From positions 434,001 to 498,000 of the forward strand of contig OY762448.1 in NCBI GenBank assembly GCA_963665705.1: a stretch of 64,000 nt of DNA, given 5' to 3'. The DNA is from Saccharicrinis sp963665705 (GTDB taxonomy: Bacteria; Bacteroidota; Bacteroidia; Bacteroidales; Marinilabiliaceae). The position numbers and the translations under genes were made by a program. Of this stretch, positions 53,939 through 62,800 are shown piece by piece (the first letter of the stretch is position 1; each line of letters starts with the position of its first letter). The notes under the pieces are model-generated. The model saw only the letters and a list, made by a program, of their open reading frames with translations, did not search any database and had not been told where the DNA came from.

Positions 53939-54838
53939 ATGAAACAATTTGTAAATAAAATTTTAATACTTAAGTTATTAGTTTTGTTAGTTTTATTTGT
54001 TGTTAGTGTTGGAAATAGAGTTCTATTTGATTATATTAAACCATTCAAGTTAGCTTGCAATGTTAATGAAGTGATTTTAGGAGACTCACATGCAAAATTC
54101 GCTTTTAATGATAGCATTCTAGTTCATTCAAAGAATTTATCGAACAGTGCGGATTCGTACTTCTATAGTTATCTGAAATTAAAAAAAATAATTAGTGAAA
54201 ATAATTGCATTGATACTATTTTTTTATCGTTTTCAGAACACAATCTGAATAAAGATATAGAAAGCAGGTGGCTGTTAAATGATACACAATTAAAACAAAG
54301 ATTGCGGTTATATTTTCCGTTGTTAGATGGAGAGGACCTTCTATTTTTATTAAAACATAAAACTATTGATCTGTTTATAGGGACTTTTAATCAGCTTTAT
54401 TTTCCTATGTATGTTTCAAGAGGAACAAAAAAGTTTGGAGGATATGAAGATTTATACCTTGATAATTTAGCACAAGAATTAGAAAATTTTAAAAAACAGG
54501 AATCTAATAATGATACATCTTTTATTAAGGCTGATATAGAAATAGAATATTTAAGAAAAATTGCTAAATTATGTAGAATAAAAAAGATTAGTTTAATATT
54601 AGTAAATACACCTTTGCACAAAGTTTTACACAATCATCAGGACAATTTATATCAAACTTATAATAAGTATTTTTTAGACATCCCTTTTTTTGATTATAGT
54701 ACAATGAGTTTGGATGATAGTTGTTTTACAGATTTGGTGCATCTTAATAAAAAGGGAGCTATTATCTTTTCGAATGCTTTTCGAAATAAAGATGATTTAG
54801 AATTTAAGGATAACAGATATGTTTATATGATAAAATAA
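53939..54838 (+). CDS. SGNH-domain partner of the MBOAT acyltransferase (AlgJ/DltD-like)
   Basis: A 299-residue protein with an N-terminal membrane helix (about 10-27) and a periplasmic domain. EVILGDSHAKFAFND is block I with the catalytic Ser of GDSH; LSNSADSYFYSY and TIFLSFSEHNL are blocks II and III; SCFTDLVHLNKKGAIIFSNAF is block V with Asp and His (D-x-V-H). AlgJ/X- and DltD-type proteins receive the acyl group from the MBOAT enzyme and transfer it to the polysaccharide. The pairing and the 5-bp spacing support this. Acceptor sugar unknown. Confidence 0.82.
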   Translation: MKQFVNKILILKLLVLLVLFVVSVGNRVLFDYIKPFKLACNVNEVILGDSHAKFAFNDSILVHSKNLSNSADSYFYSYLKLKKIISENNCIDTIFLSFSEHNLNKDIESRWLLNDTQLKQRLRLYFPLLDGEDLLFLLKHKTIDLFIGTFNQLYFPMYVSRGTKKFGGYEDLYLDNLAQELENFKKQESNNDTSFIKADIEIEYLRKIAKLCRIKKISLILVNTPLHKVLHNHQDNLYQTYNKYFLDIPFFDYSTMSLDDSCFTDLVHLNKKGAIIFSNAFRNKDDLEFKDNRYVYMIK

Positions 54839-54870
54839 TTTTTTTTAACTAAATCTCAAAATTTATAGAT

Positions 54871-55599
54871 ATGAAAAAAGAAATTCTTATTAGTTTGGTG
54901 TTATTGTTAACTATTATTTCTTGTTCTAAAGATGATTCAGAGGAAATAGATAGAGATTTTATTATTGGTAATGTTACTGATATTGATGGTAATATTTACG
55001 AGACTATTGTTATTGGAGATCAAACATGGATGGCTGAGAATTTAAAAGTTACTCATTACGCAGATGGAACATCCATCCCACTGGTTGAAGAGAATAGTGC
55101 ATGGGCATCATTGGGGGAAAATAATGACGATAAAGGTTATTGTTATTATGATAATGATCAAAGCGAGTATTCAGATTATGGTGCTTTATACACTTATGCA
55201 GCAGCTATTAATGGAATTCCTTATGAAGAGGAAAATTCTCAAGGTGTTTGTCCTGATGGCTGGCATGTTCCCAACAAAGAAGAATGGTTAGAGTTGGTTA
55301 ATTATGTAGGAACCGTTGAGGATGCAGGTATGTATTTAAAAGAATCTGGGACTTCTCACTGGATAAGAACGATAAAAGATGTAAAAAACGAATACTACTT
55401 TAATGCATTACCTGGTGGCAACAGATATTTATATGATGGTGTATTTGATAGGATTGGATCTACAGGTTATTGGTGGTCGAGCACACAAAATACAGAGGCG
55501 GATGCGATAGGATTTAGTTTTGGTAATTCTACAATTGGTGCTTATTATTCAAGGTATGGCAAGTCTTATGGATTTTCTGTTAGATGTTTAATGGATTAA
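54871..55599 (+). CDS. FISUMP-domain lipoprotein
   Basis: A 242-residue protein. The lipobox is LTIISC after a 17-residue signal. The body is a single FISUMP domain (Fibrobacter succinogenes major paralogous domain): GNIYETIVIGDQTWMAENLKVTHYADGTSI, GYCYYDND, GALYTYAAA, GVCPDGWHVPNKEEW, NALPGGNRYLYDGVFDRIGSTGYWWSST and YGFSVRCL. The domain is frequent in surface proteins of Bacteroidota and Fibrobacteres; its function is unknown. It is placed after the MBOAT pair, but a role in the polysaccharide pathway is not evident. Confidence 0.87.
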   Translation: MKKEILISLVLLLTIISCSKDDSEEIDRDFIIGNVTDIDGNIYETIVIGDQTWMAENLKVTHYADGTSIPLVEENSAWASLGENNDDKGYCYYDNDQSEYSDYGALYTYAAAINGIPYEEENSQGVCPDGWHVPNKEEWLELVNYVGTVEDAGMYLKESGTSHWIRTIKDVKNEYYFNALPGGNRYLYDGVFDRIGSTGYWWSSTQNTEADAIGFSFGNSTIGAYYSRYGKSYGFSVRCLMD

Positions 55600-56046
55600 T
55601 TAAAAACACATATTACCTTATTAATATAATTGAGGAGCTAGGGATTCAGGATATAATTAAATTGCGTTAGATTTTGCATAAGTTATAGGATCTTATATTA
55701 TTTAAAGTATAAATAATTGTGTAAGTATTCTATTGGAGTTAGTTTGTTAAACTCATTACTCGATAATGCTTTATCAAGTAATAACTTCTTTTTTAGGCAA
55801 AATGTATCTGATTGATTTAGTCTCTAAATATTAAATCCGGTACATAGTTATTGATACTTGATTTCTGAAGAAGATTTTTTGTTGTAGCAGAATTGATATA
55901 TGGTGAAATTTAAATTAATGAATTTCACTAATAATAGCGAGGGATGTCTATATTCGTTAGGTAAAATTTATTTTTCAAATTGTTGTTATGATAATTTTGA
56001 TAATGGGGTGAGACTATTTATATAATCAATAGCTTTTATTCCAATA
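55600..56046. other. 447-bp intergenic stretch with hairpin and a possible decayed frame
   Basis: ATTACTCGATAA (55755-55766) pairs with TTATCAAGTAAT (55771-55782) with one mismatch and a 4-nt loop, with a T-tract after it, a weak terminator candidate. On the minus strand a 41-codon stretch (55698-55823) ends LTPIEYLHNYL, reminiscent of the C-terminal end of DDE integrase/transposases, but it is too short to assign. Nothing else is recognised. Confidence 0.4.
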
Positions 56047-57108
56047 ATGACTTCAGATACTATGAAATGCGAATTATATATAAACTCTGTTAATAGGCAT
56101 CTTCAACAAGTATATGCAGGCTTTAGTGAGCTAGCAAATAAGGGGGTTTTTAATTCTTTTAAAGTTTATAAAAATAGCGCAAAAGATCATAAACATAATC
56201 AAACTCTGTTAGCAGTAGTCAATGATGTGAAAATTATTTATGATGTTAGGGATGATTATAATATTCCAGAGGAATATTTTAATTTCGATTTTGATTTTTA
56301 TTTTAAAAGAGGTTGCTCCAGAAATTATTTTCCGAAATTGAAAAATTCGAATAGAGTTTTTCCGTTAGGTTTTAACTATTTGGTTACTAGTGATAATAAT
56401 TTTGGATTAGAATTAAAGTATATAATTAAATTTCCTGGTATGTTAAAATTTCTATTAAAACATACATTTGTGAGTACCTGGATGAATGATTTTAAATGGG
56501 AAGTTTGTAATTATAATAATATTGAAAGTGTCCCCTTATATTTATCGAATCCAAAAATACTTTTTTTAACCAGGACGTGGGATCCTGATGAAATACCAAG
56601 ATCTGAGGAAAAGAAAGAGGAAATGCGTTATATTAATGATACAAGAGCAAAATGTATTCAATTATGCAGAAAAGAATTTGGAGATATCTTTATAGGAGGA
56701 TTTGCAAATAGTAGATATTCATTAAAAAATTATAAGGATTTTTGCATAAATGATTCTAAAATTGTTTCTAAAACGGGTTATTTTAAAGTATTGGATGAAT
56801 CTTCCATATGCATTTCAACGATGGGGTTACATAAATCAATTGGTTGGAAAATGGGAGAATATATAGCTAAATCGAAGGCTATTGTTAGTGAGGAATTTAT
56901 TTCAGAACTACCCGGTGATTTTAAAGAAAATCAAAATTATTTGGCATTTAAGGAACCTAATGATCTCATTGAAAATATTCAAAAGCTTATTGAAGATTCA
57001 ACACTTCGCAAATCCATGATGATTAATAATTGGCTCTATTATCAACAATATCTGCGTCCGGATATGTTAGTTTATAATACTCTTTATAAGGTTTTTAATG
57101 ATTCTTAA
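56047..57108 (+). CDS. Probable glycosyltransferase (GT-B-like) of the polysaccharide cluster
   Basis: A 353-residue soluble protein, not matched with certainty. The C-terminal half has GT-B features: ILFLTRTWDPDEI starts a Rossmann-like strand, IGWKMGEYIAKSKAIVSEEFISELPGDF resembles the donor-binding E-containing loop (K/R-x-x-EY) and NYLAFKEPNDLIENIQKLIEDSTLRKSMMINN the terminal helices of group-1 transferases. The N-terminal half is diverged (LQQVYAGFSELANKGVF). An internal ATG at 56062 is also possible. It is the last gene before the IS66 insertion, whose left end lies 14 bp after its stop. Confidence 0.55.
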   Translation: MTSDTMKCELYINSVNRHLQQVYAGFSELANKGVFNSFKVYKNSAKDHKHNQTLLAVVNDVKIIYDVRDDYNIPEEYFNFDFDFYFKRGCSRNYFPKLKNSNRVFPLGFNYLVTSDNNFGLELKYIIKFPGMLKFLLKHTFVSTWMNDFKWEVCNYNNIESVPLYLSNPKILFLTRTWDPDEIPRSEEKKEEMRYINDTRAKCIQLCRKEFGDIFIGGFANSRYSLKNYKDFCINDSKIVSKTGYFKVLDESSICISTMGLHKSIGWKMGEYIAKSKAIVSEEFISELPGDFKENQNYLAFKEPNDLIENIQKLIEDSTLRKSMMINNWLYYQQYLRPDMLVYNTLYKVFNDS

Positions 57109-57114
57109 TATGTT

Positions 57115-57122
57115 GTTTAAAT
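57115..57122. repeat. Left target site duplication of the IS66 element
   Basis: GTTTAAAT directly abuts the left terminal repeat and is repeated exactly at 59731-59738. IS66 elements make 8-bp duplications. Confidence 0.9.
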
Positions 57123-57188
57123 GTAACCATGCGGGCTAATACATATTGTTAGTGCTCATATCCAAGCCTATTTTTGAGGCAAAAAACC

Positions 57189-57530
57189 ATGCGTATTATC
57201 GAATCAAGTTTTAGGAAGTTATACCGGGAGTATTTGGAATCCGGTCTTAGTGTTCGCGATTTTTGCAGTAACCAGGATTTCGCAGTCTCCACGTTTTATC
57301 GTTGGAAGAATCTAATTGAACAAGATGAACCAACCATTGGGTTTGTGCCATTAACAATAAACAAAGATTCATCTGTAAACAGTAAGGTACACCAATCAGA
57401 CGTCATCAATAATTGCAAGGAAAACACATGTGATAGCCACTTATCTTTTACATTTCCCAACGGTACAAGATTGGATATAAAAGGAGATGCAGACATTGCT
57501 CTGATCAAGTCCATTATTCACCTTTATTGA
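57189..57530 (+). CDS. IS66 TnpA-type accessory protein
   Basis: A 113-residue protein from ATG 57189, with an in-frame TTG at 57174 as alternative. SSFRKLYREYLESGLSVRDFCSNQDFAVSTFYRWKNLI is a helix-turn-helix of the transposase-8/IS66 OrfA type that binds the element's ends. The C-terminus has the SFTFPNGTRLDIKGDADIALIKSII segment found in IS66 OrfA proteins. It is needed with TnpB and TnpC for transposition in characterised IS66 elements. Confidence 0.87.
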   Translation: MRIIESSFRKLYREYLESGLSVRDFCSNQDFAVSTFYRWKNLIEQDEPTIGFVPLTINKDSSVNSKVHQSDVINNCKENTCDSHLSFTFPNGTRLDIKGDADIALIKSIIHLY

Positions 57531-57539
57531 TCAGGACCT

Positions 57540-57890
57540 ATGTTTCATTTACACGGGAATCTGCAGTACTTCCTCTATCCAGCTCCGGTTGATATGCGAA
57601 AAAGTTTCTATACGCTTAGCGGTGTCGTTTCATCAGTAATGAAGCGCAATGTGCAGGACGGCGAAGTATTTATTTTTGTCAATCGTAACCTGACTATTAT
57701 GAAGATATTGCATTTGGAGCACGGCGGTTTGGTTATCTATCACAAAAAGCTAGAAAACGGTACATTTAAGCTCCCTACTTTCGACCAAAATATTACATCG
57801 CAGTCAATAGACTGGCAAGATTTGATGGCTATTGTAAGCAATGTAAAACCCATAGAAAGACAATTGAAAAAACGTCGAAAAAGCATTTGA
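57540..57890 (+). CDS. IS66 TnpB (Orf2) accessory protein
   Basis: A 116-residue protein of normal IS66 Orf2 length. LQYFLYPAPVDMRKSFYTLSGVV is the family signature (usually I..G.TDMRKG.DGLA); EVFIFVNRNLTIMKILHLEHGGLVIYHKKLENGTF is the conserved core. It begins 9 bp after the tnpA stop. Confidence 0.92.
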   Translation: MFHLHGNLQYFLYPAPVDMRKSFYTLSGVVSSVMKRNVQDGEVFIFVNRNLTIMKILHLEHGGLVIYHKKLENGTFKLPTFDQNITSQSIDWQDLMAIVSNVKPIERQLKKRRKSI

Positions 57891-57959
57891 GTTCATTACT
57901 TATTTTTTGGCTGAAACCCTTGAATTTAGTATCTTTGAGACATATTCAGAAGGAGATAA

Positions 57960-59639
57960 ATGAGCCAGATTTCAGATAACGAAGCATTCATTCAACAGTT
58001 GTTACAAGAGCGTGACGAGATGTATTGTGAACTCTCACGTTTGCGTCAGACAGATAATGGTTATATGGAGTCTCTTAAAGCTCAAAACAAGGAACTGGAA
58101 GACCAAATTAACAAGCATAAAGAGCTTCTTCAAAAAAAAGAAGAACTACTCAGTAAAAAGGAGGAGTTGCTTCAGCAAAGAGAGGAACTGGTTAATAAAC
58201 TAACTGACCAATTGGCATGGTATCGCCGAAAGTTCTGGAAGGCTTCCAGTGAACGTTTTATTCCATCTGACCCAAACCAGCGTAAGATCGATTTTGACGG
58301 ATTGGATGTTCTTCCCGAAGAAGAAGAGATCGCCAAAGAAGCGGATAAGGAGTTGTTGTCCTATAAACGTCAACGACCACAAAAAGAAAAAAAGAAACCG
58401 GTTCGTCTTCCTTTGCCGGAAGACCTACGCCGTGAGGAAGAAATAATAGAGCCGGAAGGCATTGATGACAACTGGGTACGCATTGGAGAGGAAATTACCG
58501 AAGTTTTAGAGCACAAGCCCGGTGAATTGTTTGTCCGAAGAATTATCCGTTCCAAATATGCATTAAAGCCAGCCTCACAAGAACAGGAGAAAGCTGTTGT
58601 ACAGATAGCGCCACTTCCACTGTTGCCATTACCACGCAGCAATGCAGGCGCCTCGCTTTTGACAGAGTTACTGATCAATAAATACCAACACCATCTACCA
58701 TTTCATCGTCAGATTGCCATGTTTAAACAGATTGGCGTTAATCTACCAGCTTCAACCATTAATGGTTGGTTTCAGGGGACCTGTGATTTACTACGTGCTT
58801 TGTATTATCATTTACGTGAAGTGATAATGGAATCGGATTATATACAGGTGGATGAAAGCACGGTTCCGGTAATCAACAATGAAAAACATAAAACCGTAAA
58901 GGCTTACCTGTGGATGGTTCGATCGGTGATGAACAACCTGGTCTTCTTTCATTACGATAAAGGCTCCAGAGCACAAAAAGTAGTGGTTGAGCTATTAAAG
59001 GGTTTTAAGGGAGCCATCCAAACGGATGGGTATGAAGCTTATTCTATTTATGAGCAAAAGAAAGGTGTCCTATTATTGGGATGCTGGGCGCATGCACGCC
59101 GTAAATTTGAAGAAAGTCTTGCCGAGGACAAAGCCGGGGCTAAATATGCGTTGGCACAAATCGGCAAACTCTATCAAGTGGAAACAATGGCTGACGAACA
59201 AGGCTTGGATGATGAACAACGAGTGGAACTACGTAAACGTTTAGCTTACCCTATTATGGTCGTCTTTGAAAAATGGATCGTCAATCACTATCCTAAAGTA
59301 TTGCCCAAAGGCAGAATGGGTAGAGCCTTATCGTATACTTACTCAATTTTCCACCGTTTGTCACGCTATCATCTTGATGGTCGTTATAAAATAGATAATA
59401 ATCTGGCTGAAAATGCTATCAGACCTCTGGCATTAGGTCGTAAAAACTATTTGTTCTGCGGCAATCATGATGCAGCCGAAAATGCAGCTGTCATATACTC
59501 TTTGCTGGGTTGCTGCAAAGCTGCAGATGTAAATCCAAGAGAATGGTTGACGGATGTACTTACAAAGATACCTGAATACAATAATGACTACTCCTTAGAT
59601 TTAGCTGACCTTTTACCCCATAATTGGAAGAATTCATAG
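57960..59639 (+). CDS. IS66 transposase TnpC (DDE)
   Basis: A 559-residue protein with a good Shine-Dalgarno AAGGAGAT four bases before the ATG. Residues 12-90 form a leucine-zipper-like coiled coil with repeated KKEELL units. The zinc-finger region after it (about 145-185) lacks the usual Cys pairs. The catalytic core has Asp298 (QVDES), Asp356 (QTDGYEAY) and Glu484 (NNLAENAIRP) as the DDE triad, with GCWAHARRKFEE between, and the mobile-element tail GNHDAAENAAVIYSLLGCC, as usual for IS66. All motifs are intact, so it is probably active. Confidence 0.95.
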   Translation: MSQISDNEAFIQQLLQERDEMYCELSRLRQTDNGYMESLKAQNKELEDQINKHKELLQKKEELLSKKEELLQQREELVNKLTDQLAWYRRKFWKASSERFIPSDPNQRKIDFDGLDVLPEEEEIAKEADKELLSYKRQRPQKEKKKPVRLPLPEDLRREEEIIEPEGIDDNWVRIGEEITEVLEHKPGELFVRRIIRSKYALKPASQEQEKAVVQIAPLPLLPLPRSNAGASLLTELLINKYQHHLPFHRQIAMFKQIGVNLPASTINGWFQGTCDLLRALYYHLREVIMESDYIQVDESTVPVINNEKHKTVKAYLWMVRSVMNNLVFFHYDKGSRAQKVVVELLKGFKGAIQTDGYEAYSIYEQKKGVLLLGCWAHARRKFEESLAEDKAGAKYALAQIGKLYQVETMADEQGLDDEQRVELRKRLAYPIMVVFEKWIVNHYPKVLPKGRMGRALSYTYSIFHRLSRYHLDGRYKIDNNLAENAIRPLALGRKNYLFCGNHDAAENAAVIYSLLGCCKAADVNPREWLTDVLTKIPEYNNDYSLDLADLLPHNWKNS

Positions 59640-59730
59640 AATACCGGGAATTGTCCATAAATTCCATAGACAATAGGAATGTCTCGTTTTAATTAATATA
59701 CTTACGTGATGTAGTAGGCCGAATGCTTAC

Positions 59731-59738
59731 GTTTAAAT
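59731..59738. repeat. Right target site duplication of the IS66 element
   Basis: GTTTAAAT, identical to 57115-57122, directly after the right terminal repeat. Confidence 0.9.
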
Positions 59739-59755
59739 ATTAAGGAATTTCAGAT

Positions 59756-59796
59756 AAAAAAGAAGGATGTCTAATTAAAAGACATCCTTCTTTTTT
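59756..59796. terminator. Strong bidirectional Rho-independent terminator
   Basis: A 17-bp perfect stem (59756-59772 with 59780-59796), with core GAAGGATGTCT/AGACATCCTTC and A/T tails on both sides, plus a 7-nt loop. It serves the convergent pectate-lyase-like gene and originally ended the polysaccharide operon, now separated from it by the IS66 element. Confidence 0.92.
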
Positions 59797-59850
59797 ATTT
59801 TTTTTGGAGCTTATATTGATATATTTCCTAATGTGTTTTTGATGTTTTAT

Positions 59851-62800
59851 TTATTTCTTCTTTATTAACTCTATTACAGTTTCAGAATCTCCCTGACGAA
59901 TGGTAACATTATAAGGCCCATTTGAGTTTACATTACCATCTTCGTCAACTGATATATCAATTGTTAGCTTATTTGTGCCTATTTCACAGCTTTCTGTAAA
60001 ACTATTAATATACTCTCCGGATTTGCTTTCAACTATGATTTCAATTGTGGAAGCAGTAGGACTGGTATATTCAATTGCCACTAATCCGGACGTTGGATTT
60101 GGATAGTATTTTAATACTTCCAAAGGAATAGCTTTTGTATCTATTGTGAAACTTAATTGTTCATTACATCCATTTGAATCAGTTATTTCAACAGTGTAGT
60201 TACCTTCGCTAAGATTGTCTCTGTTTTGAGACTCATTATCATCATTCCAACTAAAAGTGTATGGTTCCGTTCCTCCATTAATACTTAAAGTGATGGTACC
60301 AACATCCTGATTGTATTCAGTATCCGTTTTTTCTCCGGAAACCTCAAAGCTTTCACAAGGATCTACTGTTGAAATATAACTAAATGTTCTGGTATCACTT
60401 ATATCACCACAAGATAATTCTAAACTGTATGTTCCATCTGTACAATTACTACATACATTGGGAACATTAATTGTAAAATTAGTTTGAACATATGTTGATG
60501 GACTATAGATCACATTGTTAGATTGATCAAACAATATATATGTAATATTAGTACATTCACCTGTTGTTGTATAGTTGGTTGTAATTACCCCATTATCTAC
60601 TTGAATATCACTTATCTCAATTCTGTTTTCTTTTACAGCAAAGGACCTACTTATTGAACAGTTATTGGCATCAGTTACAGAAACAGTGTATGTTCCACTT
60701 GCTAAATTAGTTCTATCACCATCGCTTGTATTATCATTCCATAAGTAACTGAATGGTTCAGTTCCACCTTCGGTAATAATTGTAATTGATCCATTATCCA
60801 TTCCATAATCAGAATTGGTTATGTATCCATCAATAGCAAAACCCTGACAAGGATCTGTACTTGTTGTAGGAATGTAATCGATACTTTGCTGTGCTGAAAC
60901 ATTTTCACAAGATAACTCAAGGTAATAAGTACCTTCTGTACATGAGCTACATTCTTCAGGAATATTAATAGTAAACCCACTTTGTGCATTTGAAACAGGA
61001 CCTATAACAATGTTGTCATTGTATATTAGTGAATAAGTAACATTTGAACAATCTCCGGAAGTGCTGTAAGTGGCAGTTATAATCCCATCTGTCAAATTTA
61101 CTCCTGTAATCTCAATAGCATTTTCTTCAACAACAAAAGATTCGGATATAGTACAATTATTATCATCTGTTACGGTTAAAGAATAAGTTCCAGCTTGGAT
61201 TTCAGTAAGGTCTTTACTGGAAGATCCATCATCCCAACTATAGATATATGGTTCCGTTCCTCCGGTTATGGTAATTACGATTGATCCATTACTTTGACCA
61301 GAATCTTCATTAACAATGTTCTCTGATAAAGAAAAATCAGAACATGGATCTGCTATAACATTATTAATCAATGAGCTTGTATATGATAAACTTTCGCTAT
61401 CATTAAGATTTCCACATGATATAGTTAAGTTATATGTTTCATTTTCGCAGTCTGGACATATATTGGATAAGTCAATAGAATACCCAGATTCTACATCATC
61501 TGAAGTTGTATAGATACTTGCTCCATTGATGTCATCAATGTTAATAGAGGCTGTTGTACAGGAATTTGTAGCATTAAAATAGGTTGTAATTATACCACTT
61601 GTTACATCAATGTTTTCAATGTATATACTGTCTTCCTCTACTTCAAAGGTTTTGCTTATCTCGCATTCATTGGCATCTGTTACTGTAACCGTATATGATC
61701 CTTCTCCCAGATTATCTCTGTTTTGATCCGTGCTATTGTCATCAGACCAAAGAAAACTAGTTGGATCCGTAGCACCGGAAATTGTTAGAGTAATAGAACC
61801 ATTTTCAAATCCTTTTTCTGTATTTAATATTTCACTACTTAAAGATAAGCTGCAGTTATTATTGAATATCCAATCTTCAAGGTTTGTATATCCATTTCCA
61901 TCATCATCATCATGAGGATTACTAGGTGGATTTAAATCATGCGTGGTTTCTACAGCCTCTGGGTATCCAATATATCCATCACTACCATGATATGTACCAG
62001 GATAAATTCCAAATACACGAAGGTCATCTCCACTAACGGTCATAGTGGCATCGCTACCTGTGCTTGTTGTTTGTATAATAATATGGTGTGATAATTCATG
62101 TGGGTGATCTATTGCTTCAGTCCCGGATGGTAATTGGTTGTTGATAGCATTAAGGACTGCTGATTCTGAAGTCAAATTACTATTTAAAGTTATTGTATTG
62201 CCATTAACCGAAAAAGAGATGGGGTCACTGGAAAAGTCATATCCATCTTCCATATTTCCAACCGTTGATTTCCACCCTTCATATATTGAAAAATTGTATG
62301 CCCTTGCAGGTAAATCAGCAGGGCTATTGGTATAATCATCAGTTCTGTTTTTTAATCGATTTAATGCATTTATATCATATTCATCTCTGTCCCAGTAAAA
62401 TGCTCCAACTTCATCATAAACGTATTGTTCAACTTCAGAAGAAGGAAGTATCTCATAATCATCTATGTTTAGCCCTGTACTGGCAGGGTCAGAAACTAAT
62501 ATACTGCTTCGTTGTGTTGATGATAAATCAGAAGAATTAACACAATCTATGTCCGAATATCCATTTTGCTGACGTATACATAAATTATCATGAAAGTACA
62601 TTCTGGAGTCTGTAGGCATGCTACTTAAAAGTCTACAACAATATTCTGCTGCAGAATTTCCCAATCTGCCTTCTGTTGGAAAATTAACATTACCAACAAA
62701 AAGAGCCCTGGTGGCACCTTTTCCTCCATTAATATGAGGTCCATGATAACCATACGAATATAGAAAGTTGTTGAGGTGAGTAAGTGTTACTGCATCGTAG

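Larger units (their letters stand above)
57123..59730 (+). mobile_element. Complete IS66-family insertion sequence (2608 bp)
   Basis: The terminal inverted repeats are GTAACCATGCGGGCTAATAC (57123-57142) and, at the right end read inward, GTAAGCATTCGGCCTACTAC (59730-59711); 16 of 20 positions agree, and the GTAA tips fit the family. Both ends are flanked by the same 8 bp, GTTTAAAT. The element carries tnpA, tnpB and tnpC in the usual order. The sequence is visibly richer in G and C than its neighbours. With the duplication intact and all three frames open it appears to be a recent insertion. It separates the last polysaccharide gene from the terminator at 59756. Confidence 0.95.

Noticed and set aside
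33371..57108. Considered as an LPS O-antigen cluster rather than capsule or exopolysaccharide
   Set aside because: No lipid A-core ligase, core genes or Wzm/Wzt transporter were seen; Wza and Wzc homologues favour capsule or exopolysaccharide, though O-antigen cannot be fully excluded.
57296..58678. Antisense frames within the IS66 genes
   Set aside because: They overlap intact IS66 genes with conserved motifs, and nothing indicates antisense coding.
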